From: Buxus sempervirens
Lineage: Eukaryota > Streptophyta > Magnoliopsida > Buxales > Buxaceae
DNA: 64,000 nt
Reading direction: 5' to 3'
NCBI GenBank assembly: GCA_947561395.2
Contig: OX387185.1
Coordinates: 18,936,366-19,000,365 of the forward strand
The notes below the pieces were generated by a model. The model had not been told where the DNA came from and did not search any database. It was given only the letters and a program-made list of their open reading frames with translations. Below, piece by piece: positions 46,472 to 58,500 of this stretch. Position 1 is the first letter of the stretch. The number at the start of each line of letters is the position of its first letter. Made by a program: the position numbers and the translations under genes.

Positions 46472-47651
46472 AAATCAGGTTCTGTTTTGAGTTAATTTTG
46501 ATGTAAAATGTCTCACATATCTGATCAAAATGAATTTGTGTGTTCTTATTACTAAGATCTGTTTTCAGGAAGATTGAGTGTATGCATATTGACAGAAATG
46601 TCTTATTTCTATCCAGCAACTTTGTCTGAAACACCTGTACGTATTGAAGCTTATTGTGTGGTAAAGCTTGGGATCTATAGGCTATCACCTTTGTGAAAAA
46701 AAAAAAATTTTGGAAATGGCTGCCATAGAGATTAGAGTGAAAGCCACTGTAAATCTCAAAAAGAAAAAGATAAAGAAGGTATATTCTTGGAATGAACTGT
46801 AAACTCAGGTTTTTTAAGGGTCAATGCCTTCTTTAAAAAGAAAAAGAGATCAGAAAAGGCTACCTATCTCAGATGTGCGAAAGCCACCAATATGAAGTTG
46901 GGATATGTCTATACTTTTCAAGATTGTTTACACTGAAATAGTCTTCTATATGTATGAAGTGTAAAAGTCAAGAATGTTGCTCATTTCTCACAAGCATTGA
47001 CTCATTAGTATGCATATGTACTTAATATCTTGAAGAAAATTTATAGTATGAGAAACCATAAATGAAATTTTGCTCTTTGATATGAAATGTACCACATCTG
47101 AATTAACTTTGATAGGTACTTCAAGATCAGTTTTGTGCTAAGTACTTCTTAGATTGAATAAGTTGATTATCTGGATGATTTTTGGTTAAGCTAAAATCTC
47201 AGCTTCGTGTTTGGAAGTAGGAGGATGTCATGAAAAATTGATCAAACCTCTTTTATAAATTTATGCAGTGAATCTGTAGTTTTCTTTGTGTGTGCATGTG
47301 CACCTTCTACGCCGCCAGTTACTCGCTGGCAGCGTATTTTGTTTGCCTATATATAGGTGAAAGTGCACAATTTTTTTTACCCCTGTTCTTTTCACCCTCT
47401 TCGCTTTTCCCTCGCTTCTCGCGTCGTGTCCCGGTGCTGCTGTCGCTGTCATCTTCTTCCTTCCTGTCTACTGTTCAGGTAAAATTTTTTTTTACCATCT
47501 TCGTCCTGCTTCTCCATTTTTCTGCTTCCTAGTTCTGTAGTTTTCTCTCTTTATTCGAAGCTAGGGTTTAGTAGTTTTTTCAGCACTTAGGGCTTTCTCG
47601 TTTTGTTGGTTGGTGCTGTCTGTTTTCTCTTTCTCTTCCATTTCTTTTACC
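46472..47651 (+). other. Spacer between pol and the third ORF of Sirevirus-B, with promoter-like module
   Basis: Aligns with the Sirevirus-A spacer. Near its end, GTGCATGTGCACC, then GC-rich inverted words (CGCCAG .. CTGGCAGCG, about 47,320-47,338) precede CCTATATATAGG (47346-47357). Confidence 0.7.
47346..47357 (+). promoter_or_regulatory. Internal TATA-like box upstream of the third ORF (Sirevirus-B)
   Basis: CCTATATATAGG, itself a palindrome, about 295 bp before the third ORF; counterpart of 32258-32268. Function inferred from position and motif order. Confidence 0.5.
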
Positions 47652-48986
47652 ATGCCTCTCAAGAGAAAGTCGAGAACGGATTCTCCTTCAACATCGTGTC
47701 CTCCTGTGAGGTCTCCTCCTGTGAGGTCTCCTCCTGTGAAGTCTCCTCTTGTGAGGTCTTCTCCGGTTATTCCTTCTCCTCCTGTGAGACCTCCTTCCCC
47801 TTCTCATTCTTCTGAACCATTTGTCGGGAATGGTTTATCTGATTTCAATACCTTCTTCAAGCACAGGCCTCTTCTTCTGGAAAGGGCCATCAAGCTTGAC
47901 TCTTTTTCTGAATCCCCTTTCTACTCATTGTTTTCGGACAATGGTTGGAATAAATTTGCGTTACTTGGTGGCTTTGCTTATCCTAACTTGGTCCGTGAAT
48001 TTTACTCTAATCTTCATCAACTTCATCTTGCCAATCAAGGCTCTGTCAAAGCTTATGTCAGGGGAATTTCTTTCGACTTCTCGAAAGAGCTTATTTCCTC
48101 TCTGCTTGAACTACCAATTGTTGACTCTCCCTCCTTTAACTTTCTTGAGTCTCATTCTGATCCTCCTATGGAGTCCATTATTCCGTCTCTAATAGTTGAG
48201 GGTGCTCCCACTTCCATTAAGAACAAGCCCAACTATTTGCCTCATGGCTCTCTTCAAGATCTTCTCCGGATCTTGAACTTATTTGTCTGTGCTTCTCTTG
48301 TTCCTTCTGATCATCACTCCGAGATCTCTCACCATCGGGCAAGACTTCTTCATGCCATCTGGAACAGAGAAAGTATCTGTATTCCTTCCATTATCTTCCA
48401 TCAGATTCTTCAGTCTAGGAATTTAAAATCCATGACTGCGGCTCTTCCTTTTGGAATTTTCATCTCGTACATGTGTGTTCATCAGGGGGTTCTCCCTGAT
48501 CCTACTGAATTGATTATGCATCCCCGTCCTCCCATTGCTTCATCCACTCTGACCCGCAGTAAAAGAACAAGTCCATTTCGGGTAATGTCCTCTAATCCCT
48601 CCTCTTCTCAGTCCTCTCTGTCCAGCCCTGATGCTGTGGCCATCATAGAGAAACTGAATTCAATGCAAGCTTCTCAGGAGGCTTTCTTTTCAGAGGTTAG
48701 GTCTCACATGCTCATGATGAGCATGTTCAAATCCGAAACCCAAGAGAAGCTGGGGCAATTGATAAAGGATGTTGATTTCACTTGTGGAGAAGTACAAAGG
48801 GACGTTGCTGCTCAGCAACGTATGCAAAATGAAGCGGGTCATTTTCTCGAATGCATTCGGAAGACTCAGCTGGAGATGGATCACAAGCTCTGTTGGCTGC
48901 ACTCCAGATCTCAAGATGCCTACAAGCACTACTCAAGGTCTTGGGAACCCAAACCACCATCCAGAAAGGGGGAGAAATTTGGATGA
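47652..48986 (+). CDS. Third ORF of Sirevirus-B (about 444 aa)
   Basis: Homologue of the 32556-33848 ORF along its whole length. The shared start is the ATG of MPLKRKSRTDSPSTS. The Ser/Pro-rich N-terminal part has expanded by tandem 15-bp repeats encoding PPVRS-type units (about 47,700-47,765). The central region (LPHGSLQDLLRILNLFVCASL) and C-terminal part (EVQRDVAAQQRMQNE ... HKLCWLHSRSQDAYKHYSR) are strongly conserved with Sirevirus-A. No signal peptide or clear membrane anchor is visible. It looks uninterrupted; the function is not known to me. Confidence 0.75.
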   Translation: MPLKRKSRTDSPSTSCPPVRSPPVRSPPVKSPLVRSSPVIPSPPVRPPSPSHSSEPFVGNGLSDFNTFFKHRPLLLERAIKLDSFSESPFYSLFSDNGWNKFALLGGFAYPNLVREFYSNLHQLHLANQGSVKAYVRGISFDFSKELISSLLELPIVDSPSFNFLESHSDPPMESIIPSLIVEGAPTSIKNKPNYLPHGSLQDLLRILNLFVCASLVPSDHHSEISHHRARLLHAIWNRESICIPSIIFHQILQSRNLKSMTAALPFGIFISYMCVHQGVLPDPTELIMHPRPPIASSTLTRSKRTSPFRVMSSNPSSSQSSLSSPDAVAIIEKLNSMQASQEAFFSEVRSHMLMMSMFKSETQEKLGQLIKDVDFTCGEVQRDVAAQQRMQNEAGHFLECIRKTQLEMDHKLCWLHSRSQDAYKHYSRSWEPKPPSRKGEKFG

Positions 48987-49488
48987 TGCAGTCTCTGGTT
49001 CTGCTGATGGTTTGGCTGGGTTGGTGCTGATGCTGATGCTTGCTGGTTGTTGTCTGCTGCTTGCTGCTGCTGATGTTTCGAATCTTGTTGTTTGATTGTT
49101 GTTTGGTGCTGTTATTCTTGCTGTGGATATGATGGTTGTTTTTTTTGTTATGGTCTGTTCTGGTGTTGTCTCCTGAATAGTTTTTTATAAGGGGGAGTAT
49201 TAAGTAAGGGGGAGATAATGTCTGTCTTTCTTTCTTAATGTCTGTATGTCTTTCCTTCTTAATGTCTGTCTGTCCTTCTTTCTTGCTGTCTGTCTTTCTT
49301 GAACAGTGTAAATGATTTTGGTATCTGTATATCTGTTTGTACATCAATGAAATTCTGGATTAGTCCAAATCATTATGTCTCTGGTTAACAGTGTAGTTTT
49401 AAATTTCTTGAATAGAAATCATCATTAACTAAGGTTGATTTTAAAATCTGATGTAAGGTTGTTGTCAGGCATTTGCCAAGGGGGAGAT
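48963..49488 (+). other. Repeated polypurine tracts before the 3' LTR of Sirevirus-B
   Basis: GGGGGAG runs near 48,966, 49,191, 49,208 and 49,480; the last abuts the 3' LTR. Between them, 49,215-49,300 is a CTGTCTTTCTT-type pyrimidine tandem repeat. Confidence 0.8.
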
Positions 49489-50523
49489 TGTAAGTGTGAA
49501 AACTCACACTCCTGTTATGGCAAATGATTGACAAATTAGGTTTCTAATGAAGCTTCAAGATGTGCAGATTAAACAATGAAAATTCAAAAAATTCAGTAAA
49601 GAAGAAGAAGTTGGTGCCACCACACTGCTACCCACGCCGCTGCCACCCCGCTGGCAGCACATAAGGAAATTCGTGTGTCAAAAGCAAGGATCGTGCACCT
49701 GCCGCGTACTCTCCCGCTAGCAGCTCGCTAGCAGCGCGTGTTTAACAGATTCAACTCACTCTGAGCGGGACAGGAGTTCGCTACCAGCCGTCTACTTCGA
49801 TCGCTTCACGACGCTACCAGCGCTCGACGCGATTTGTGTTTTATTCTTTAAATAGACGAGTTGTAATTTTTAATTGCGACTTTTTCTTTGGATCATTTTG
49901 AATTCGGATCTTGAGAGATTTGAGATTCGATCAAATCGTCTTTAGAGAGTCGGCGATTGAGTGAGGGGGAGATCTGAGATAGATCGCCTGGAATTGAAGA
50001 CAGTGGATTCTTCTTCAATTCAGAACTTCATCTGATCGTGTGATTGCCTGGACTGGTGATCGACCTTGTTTGATGCGTAGGTGGATTCCTATTGCATTGG
50101 ATCGTCTCAGTGGATTCTGAGAGGATTGCTGCGATCTGGATTGATCGTGTCCTGCAGCTTGTGGATTCAAGCTGTGTAGCAGTTCGTGGATTCGAACTGT
50201 GGATCACTGGAGAGTGATTGTTTGCGATCTGGACTGATCGTGTTCTGCAGCTTGTGGATTCAAGCTGTGTAGCAGTTCGTGGATTCGAACTGTGGATTGC
50301 TGTTGAGTGAGTCAAATTGTAAAGGTTAAGTATGTTCTCCTTTGTAATTGTCTTCTCATTCAATAGTGGATTTTGAAGGGTTAGTCGCCTCATATAGACT
50401 CGAGGTTTTTCCTGGATCTGGATCCAGGTTTCCTCGTATAATTCTTTGTGTACTGTTTCCGCAATTGTTAAATTCTGAATCGTTATAGATCGTGGACCTT
50501 AAGAGTAGTCCTCTACTCTTTCA
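49489..50523 (+). repeat. 3' LTR of Sirevirus-B
   Basis: Nearly identical to the 5' LTR; ends CTCTACTCTTTCA before the CTCAG target duplication. Confidence 0.97.
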
Positions 50524-51353
50524 CTCAGCTATATCATGCCTTGACCATGACCAAGAACGGAACTAGGAGGTTTCAGGGGTGCGCTCCTCTCCTACACATT
50601 TGGCTCCAAGATCACCTGATGATTGCTGAACCTGTCAGCCCACGTTATGGGTACGTCCGTGACAATGTCACATTGATGGCCCGAAGAGAGATTAGACCAG
50701 ACTTACCCTCCAGAGAGGACTGGTTTGACCACTTTCTCCAACTGAAAGGAGAGATTGATATAAGATGGGGAGGCACATTTGACCAAACCTACACTCCCGT
50801 CATAGCTTTCAGGAATAGACATTGCCTAGCCTTGATAGGCTTAACCCATGCCATGCCATACTATCCGGTTCTAATTCTGAGACAGTTTGGGAAGTCTCAG
50901 GGAATACCAATCAAGGATGAGGCGGAAGGATTAATTGGCCCACTTACATGGGAATTGAAGAAAAAATTGGTGAAGGAATGGCAACACGTTCACATACTCC
51001 AAGAGGACATTTTCACTGCATCCGATGTTCGTAATTACGAACAATGGATTGCTCGAGAAACTGGCCTAGACAGCCCACCTCCTCTCCATATCGTCACCTC
51101 TGACGATATCCCAGTTCCGCCCCCTGACACATACAGGGATAGGGTGGCCGAACTGGGGGAATCTCATTCTCGGATCCACCGTGCATACGTGGATTCTGAG
51201 AGTAAAAACAAGCAGGCCAATGAGGCCCTTCAACAGCAGCTTGACACCATGCGCAGACACGCAAAAGAGGACCGACGTCTGCGGAATAAACTTCTGCGTG
51301 CCTTGAAAATGCGAGACGTGTCCTCTCATTTTGATGATGACCAACCTAGCTAG

Positions 51354-52500
51354 ACTCTGGGTTTGTTTGTTTTGTTTAATCTTGTAATTGCTTGTTTTAA
51401 ATTTTGGCATTTTATTTCTTTTTTCATGAAGAATTTTGTGCTAAATTTAATAAAGTCAATTAAGACATCCTCAAATTCCTTTTTTTAAAGAGTCAGGCCC
51501 CAATCCTTCAACTTTCAGGCGATCTGAATAAAGAACTCGCCAAATCCTTAAACCCAAGGGTTCTGAATAAAGAACACCCAATTCTTACCAACTTCCCCCT
51601 ATTCAGAAACTATCAATTTCAAATTTGAGTCTTAAATCTTTAAGGGTTCTGAATAAACACCCAATTCAAAATTTTCAGGCGATCTGAGTAAAGAACTCGC
51701 CAAATTGTTTGAATCTTTAAACTAAAGGGTTCTAAATAAAGAACACCCCATTTTCTTTACCAACTCTAAAACTTTCAGGCAATCTGAATAAAGAACTTGC
51801 CAAAAGAATCTTTAAAATCCAGGGGTTCTGAGTAAAGAACACCCCGTCCTTGTCAACTCTCAAACCTTCAAGTGTCAAGCTTAAGTCTTAAGACCCCAGG
51901 GTTCTGAATAAAGAACACCCAATCCCTGAGCTCAGATCACACCCGTCTGATTTATAAGATCACACGGTCAGCCTATGGGGCACTGATGCCACTGGTATTT
52001 AAACCAGAAAATTGGCAGAGGATCGTCCTGGCATAGCATACCCCGTTGTGTGGCACCAAGGTCAAGCAACTAAGCTAACGACTAAGGTACGCTCGGGTAT
52101 CCCTAGCCGAATTTTAGGGCACTGAAGCCACTGGTAATTAAACCAGAAAATTGGCAGAAGATCGTCCTGGCATAGCATACCCCGTTGTGTGGCACCAAGG
52201 TCAAGCAATTAAGCTAACGACTAAGGTACACTCGGGTATCCCTAGCCAAACTCTTGGGGCACTGAAGCCACTGGTAATTAAACCAGAAAATTGGCAGAGG
52301 ATCGTTCTGGCATAGCCTTCCCCGTTGTGAGGCGTCAAAGTCAATGGTGATTAAACCAACGACTAGCTAAGACACACCCGGGAACTACTAGCCGAAGTTG
52401 GGTGCTAAAACCATCAGAGATTAAACTGAAAATTGGTTGAGGTACACCTGGATGTTGCTGTTTAGCTCATCCCCTGCGGAGACTTAACATGGTATAATTG
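51354..52500. repeat. Tandem-repeat region of the Tat/Ogre element
   Basis: Two arrays fill this noncoding stretch. At about 51,518-51,925, units alternate GGCGATCTGAATAAAGAACT and GGGTTCTGAATAAAGAACACC words. At about 51,977-52,390, two and a half to three units of about 139 bp carry GGGGCACTGAAGCCACTGG, AAACCAGAAAATTGGCAGAG and GGCATAGCATACCCCGTTGT. Tandem arrays in the noncoding parts are common in Tat/Ogre elements. Confidence 0.85.
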
Positions 52501-55500
52501 GCAACTCTAGTCGGTTAGAGAATATGCCAAGCGTTGGAAGGAATTGGCAACTCTAGTCCAACCCCCACTACTTGAACAGGAAATGACCTCCTTGTTCGTT
52601 ACATCACTTGGACAGCCATTCTTCTCCCTGCTACTGGGGCAAAGCACTTCTAACTTCAATGACTTGATTCTAACGGCAGATAGAATTGAAGATGCTGTCA
52701 GGGCTGGAAAGATAGATGGCAGTGGCCAAGGCCCTACACAGAGAAGGGCTGCGACAGGACAAAGTGGCAGAAGTCAGGGGCAAGAGCCTAGGAGGCAGGA
52801 AACTCAGGGTTGTTAATTATGTACAGCCAACACAGCCTTACTATATCTCTCAAAGGCCTGAAGGCCAGGGGCAACCCATGAGAAGAACCAGAGAAGAGGC
52901 AGAGGCAAGAATGAAGAGGGTTTTTACCCCGCTACCTTATGCACCTGCAGAACTATTGGCTACACTGCTGAAGAAGGGGTACTTACAGATCAAGCCTCCA
53001 AATCCTCGAATGGTAAATTCACGAAACTATAATGCAGCAGAAAGATGTGAATACCATTCTGGAGCTCCCAGGCATTCAACTAATCGATGCTGGGACTTGA
53101 GGCATGATATACAGGATCTGATAGACAGCAAGAAGATCTCTGTAGATCCCCCAGCACCAGCACCACCTACTCCTCCTACTGGTACAACCACCAACCCCCT
53201 CCCCAACCATAATAAGGCTTTCGGCAGCGGAACAGTACACCAGATCATCAGTGACCAAGACAGTGAACTACAGGTTGACCTGTCCCTGCTAATTGGACGA
53301 CCGGGGCAAATTGTCAAGATTCATCTCCAAGAAGGGACAATCTATCAATAGATACATGTCATTAATGAAGAGGAGGAGGAAGAAACCTTCATGGGGTTCC
53401 CTCTGGTGCATTTCAACTTTCCCGAACCAGAGCCTTTCTATCCTCCACCTGTCCCAAACTCACCCCCACTAAACATCTTCGACATGATGAACCCATTCAA
53501 TGAACCCATGGACTTCCTACTGGAACCACCCACCGTCAACTTACACCATCTTCACCTTAACCCAACCTACTCCGCTGTGCCTCCACCTTACCAATTCCTA
53601 CCCATGTACCATGATTCTACCATCACATACACAGAAAGAGAAGTCGATCAGATCACCCGTTCTGGTCGATATATCAACCCTAACCCTCCACCTGCACCAG
53701 AGGAAGAAACTAATGAAGAAAGAACAAGGAGAGAAAAAGGGAAGGATGTGGCCACTGAAATACCACAGACCCACAAGAAGAAAGGGAAAGCCCCAGAAGA
53801 AGAAATTGAAAAACTCCACTATAGTGCCTTCACTCCGGAGTATGATCTAGTGCAGCAGTTGAATAAGACACCAGCCCAGATATCCATTATGCGTCTTTTG
53901 TTGGATTCAGACAAACATAAAGACGTACTCACGAAAATACTTGGTGATACTCATGTGCCTGATGATATCAGCCCTGAGCAGCTAGAGACAGTAATGTTAT
54001 AATTGCTACGCCAGAAGCAATCTCCTTTTCCTCAGCAGACTTGCCACCTGAAGGTTGTAATCACACGGAACCTCTGTTTATTACTGTAAGGTGCTCCGAC
54101 TTAATAGTGAGACGGGTCATGATCGATAACGGGTCAGCTCTGAATATTTGCCCAGTCAGGACCTTCCACAGTCTGCAGCTGAACGCTGAGTTGATCAAAC
54201 CTAGCTCCAACAATGTCTGTGGGTTTGACAATGCCAAGAAGGATTCCCTGGGGGAAGTTACTCTGGAAGTTATAATTGCTGAGAGGGCCTTCTTCATTAC
54301 CTTTGAGTTGATGGACATCAATGCCTCCTTTAATTTGCTAATTGGAAGACCTTGGCTACATCAAGCAGGGGCAGTCCCGTCCACCTTACATCGAATGATC
54401 CGATTCATCTCGGGAAATCAATTGATCACGGTGCATGCAGAAAATCACAGAGAATTTGAACAAGGTGGGGTACCTGTGATTCATTATGAGCTGCCCACTT
54501 CCTTGAACTTTCAAGCCATTGAAATGGTGCAGATAAACAGCATCCCTACTCCTCTGCAATCAGACTTGTCCCGCAGAAGGAAAAGGAAGAACATGTTTGG
54601 TGCTGCTGAATGCGCCGACTGGGGCCTCCGAGTAGGAGATGGTTTGGGTAAATACAAGCAAGGCATCAAGTCTGCAATCCAGCCATGTGACAAATCTGTG
54701 GGCTTTGGATTGGGGTTTGTTCCTGAACCTGAAGACTATGCCAGGCTATTTGGCAGGAAAGCTGAACGAAAGAGGGCACGAGCAGAAGGAAGAGACCCAC
54801 ACTGGCCCATCTGTGTACATGGCCAATTATACCATCACTTTACCAATATGGAGAAGGAAGCTGCACAAGCCATTCAGAATATAATCCCCCAGGGATGGGG
54901 CGATGAGTTCAATGATACAGCAGAGCAAGCGGAAGTTAATTATCTGCAAAGGTTATGGGAAGAACCTCCTTTGCCTCAGGAGACAGTTACAGAAGAGAAC
55001 TTAGAAGCTCCCAGTGGGTTGATGGAAGAACTGTCTGCTCTATTCTCTTGGCAGTCAGTTGACACTGAAAAGCCAGCTATCCCAGAAGAAGTATTTGCCT
55101 ATCCATCAGATGATGTCGAGGTACCGCCAACTGAGGCTGAAGAGGAAGAACCGGCTCAGTACATCTACATGATGGAAAGCCAGAATAGTTCAGGAGAACC
55201 CACTCCAAGGCAGAGGTCTCCCCCACCTTCTATCTGCATTGTACACCCAAGTACAAGGGATGGTCTGGGTCAGATGTTCCAAAATATGCCCCAAGTACTG
55301 GGACTACCTACTGAGCTGGCTTATCATGAAACCTATGGTAACTGGGCCCTTGACGAACATTCTTCCAGCAGGAGGGATGAATCATCAGTAAAATCTGCAA
55401 CCAAGGCATTGCCTAAGATGGAACCACCCCACGAAGTCACCATTCGGGTACCAGGGACTGTCATCCGCCGCGGGGTATGGATCAGTGTATCATCAGAGGA

Positions 55501-58500
55501 TTCGAGTCAGAATCAACCAAAGAAGGGCACAGCTAATGACCCCATCTGCATCTCCTCTGACAGCAGCATCAGCATGATACAAACCGGGAAGGTGAATGCG
55601 GTGACCGCTGTAACCAAGGACAAGCACGCATTGCAGAACTGGAGTTCGACGCCACTTGCCACTCGTAAAGCCGAACTACCACAGGGAGTTTCTTCCACTT
55701 CTGAAATTCCCCCTGTAGATATTGCTGCACTTTTTAATAAATGCGTGAAGTCTTCTGATTATTCTTCTGCTTCTGTGAATAATTCTACAAATAAGCAAAC
55801 CCAAAATCGCAACCTTAATATCAATCTAGACGCACACCCGAAAAATTCGGAGCACGAGATAGATAATCAGGATGCCAAAATCAAACAAAAACAAAAATGT
55901 CAAAAAGAACAAAAAGAAATCCAAAGTGTCGAGCATGAATCAGATAGCTACACTTACTCATCACAACCCGATGATTCAGAAATTATCCCCAGTGTTCCTT
56001 ATGAACTTGAGGATGATGATGAATCATGGGAGACCCCACCTGAAATCCAATTTGCCTTGGACAGACATGAAGAGGGTCTCCAGGCTAACATTGAGGAAAC
56101 TGAACCCATCAACATAGGTGACACAGCACATCCAAGGATTCTTCAAGTTGGTAAAAAGCTGACATTATTACAGAAAACACAGATAACTGATTTTCTGAAA
56201 ACCTACACTGATGTGTTTGCATGGTCATACGAGGATATGCCAGGGTTAAACACGGATTTAGTTGTGCATCGGTTACCTATAAAGTCTGAGGCCACACCTG
56301 TGAAGCAAAAACTCAGACGCATGAAACCAGAATGGGCCCTGAAGATCGAAGAGGAGGTCACCAAGCAGTTAAAAGCTGGGTTCTTGAAAGTAACAGATTA
56401 CCCAGAGTGGTTAGCAAACATCGTGCCAGTCCCCAAGAAAGATGGAAGGGTCAGGATTTGTGTTGATTACAGGGATCTGAACAAGGCAAGCCCGAAAGAT
56501 GACTTCTCGTTGCCTCATATTGATATACTGGTTGATAATACTGCAACTCACTCCATGTTCTCTTTTATGGATGGATTCTCCGGGTATAATCAGATACGAA
56601 TGGCACCTGAAGACATGGAAAAGACTTCCTTCATCACACACTGGGGCACATATTGCTACAAAGTGATGCCATTCGGGTTGAAGAATGCAGGCGCCACATA
56701 CCAGCGAGCAATGACTTTGCTATTCCACGATTTGATGCACAAAGAAATGGAAGTATATGTGGATGACATGATTGCAAAGTCAAAAGAAGAGGAAAATCAT
56801 TTGGTGAACCTTGAAAAGGTGTTTGACAGGCTCAGGGAATGCAAGCTCAGGCTGAACCCGAATAAGTGTGTATTCGGCGTTACCTCAGGGAAGCTACTTT
56901 GATTCATCGTTGGGAAACGAGGAATTGAGGTTGATCCTGTCAAAGTGAAGGCAATATTGGAGATGCCTCCCCCATCCACAGAAAAAGAAGTGAGAGGTTT
57001 CCTTGGCAGATTACAATACATCAGTCGGTTCATAGCACAGATGACTCCCGTGTGTGAACCAATATTCAAACTGCTAAAGAAGGATAACCCAGTGGTCTGG
57101 AATGAAGATTGCCAAGAAGCGTTTGACAAAATCAAGGCCTATCTAATGAGTCCGCCGACTTTGGTCCCCCCTGTACCAGGACGACCTTTAATCATGTACT
57201 TGTCAGTCACAAAAACAGCGGCCGGATGTGTCCTAGGGCAGCATGATGCTACAGGAAGAAAGGAACAAGCAATTTATTATCTGAGCAAGAAATTTACCAA
57301 TTATGAAGTAAGATACACGTTGCTTGAGAAGACCTGTGGCGCGTTGGTATGGGCAGCTCAGAAGCTCCGGCACTATCTCCTCAGTCATACTGTCTTTTTG
57401 ATTTCGGATACAGATCCCCTGAAGTACATTTTTGAAAAGCCAATCTCCACTGGAAGGATAGCAAAGTGGCAGGTTATTTTATCTCAGTATGACATTGTCT
57501 ACACCACGAGAAAGGCAATAAAGGGACAGGCAGTAGCAGATCACCTGGCAGAACACCCTGTGCCCGATTATCAACCACTTCTCACCGGACTGCCAGATGA
57601 TGAAATTATGTGTGTCGAGTCAGCAGGAAAGGAAACCGGATGGCAAATGTTCTTTGATGGGGCCGTCAACATCAATGGGAAAGGGATTGGAGCAGTAATC
57701 ATTTCCCCAGAAGGAGTCCATCATCCAATAGCAGCAAAACTCTTGTTCGATTGCACTAACAACATGGCAGAATACGAAGCGTGTGTGTTAGGCTTGCGAG
57801 CCGCAATTGAAATGAATATCCAAGAGTTAAAAGTTTATGGTGATTCCTGTCTAATCATCTACCAAGTAATGGGGGATTGGCGGACTAAGGATCCAAAGTT
57901 GGTGCCATATCAGGAACTGATTAAGGAGTTGGAAGGACAGTTCAAAAACGTGACATTTGATTATATGCCGCGAGATAGGAATCAGTTTGCAGATGCCCTA
58001 GCAACACTAGCATCTATGGCAACCATCACTGGTAATACCTGGATACAACTGTTGGAGATAGAAGTACGGCATTCTCCTGTCTACTGTTTTAGTGTTGAAA
58101 AGAGCACACCAAAAGGGGAACCCTGGTATGCAGACATAATGAGGTACCTGAGAAACAAGACTTTACCAGAAAATGCCACAGAATTTGAGAGGCGCACGAT
58201 TCAGAAACTGGCAGGACAGTTCTTCCTCAGTGGAGGCAAACTATACAAGAAGTCCTATAATGATTCACTGCTGCTATGTGTAACAGAAGAAGAGGCACAA
58301 CAGCTGGTTGATGAAGTCCATGGGGGACAGTGTGGCGCACATATGAATGGGCACATGCTAGCAAAGAAAATTTTGAGAATGGGCTATTACTGGTTAACTA
58401 TGGAGCATGATTGCCATATCCATGTAAGAAAATGCCAGTTATGCCAAGTTTATGCTGACAACATTCATGCACCGCCCAACACTTTGTACTCCATGACTTC

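Larger units (their letters stand above)
40416..50523 (+). mobile_element. Sirevirus-B (Ty1/copia), young, nearly whole in outline
   Basis: This 10.1-kb element is flanked by perfect CTCAG duplications (40411-40415 and 50524-50528). LTRs of 1034 and 1035 bp differ by about four substitutions and one single-base length change by eye (about 0.4%), giving an insertion roughly 0.15 million years ago at 1.3e-8 per site per year. Layout equals Sirevirus-A: primer site, long two-knuckle gag, copia pol, spacer with promoter-like module, third ORF, repeated polypurine tracts. The gag-pol region has about two breaks; the third ORF looks whole. It is inserted in the first ORF of the Tat/Ogre element, in the same orientation. 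Confidence 0.96.
39807..51353 (+). pseudogene. First ORF (extra, non-gag) of the Tat/Ogre element, split by Sirevirus-B
   Basis: Coding sequence at 39807-40415 and 50529-51353 belongs to one ORF interrupted by Sirevirus-B. Recognisable words are LSLLNVPINWDMIQAALPFWDPQ and ELTPTIEEFELFLRF in the first part, then PLLHIWLQDHL, ITSDD-like loops and a charged coiled-coil end in the second. From memory this resembles the plant DUF7745 family, found as the extra ORF upstream of gag in Ogre-like elements and as dispersed copies in plant genomes. Its biochemical role is unknown. Confidence 0.75.
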
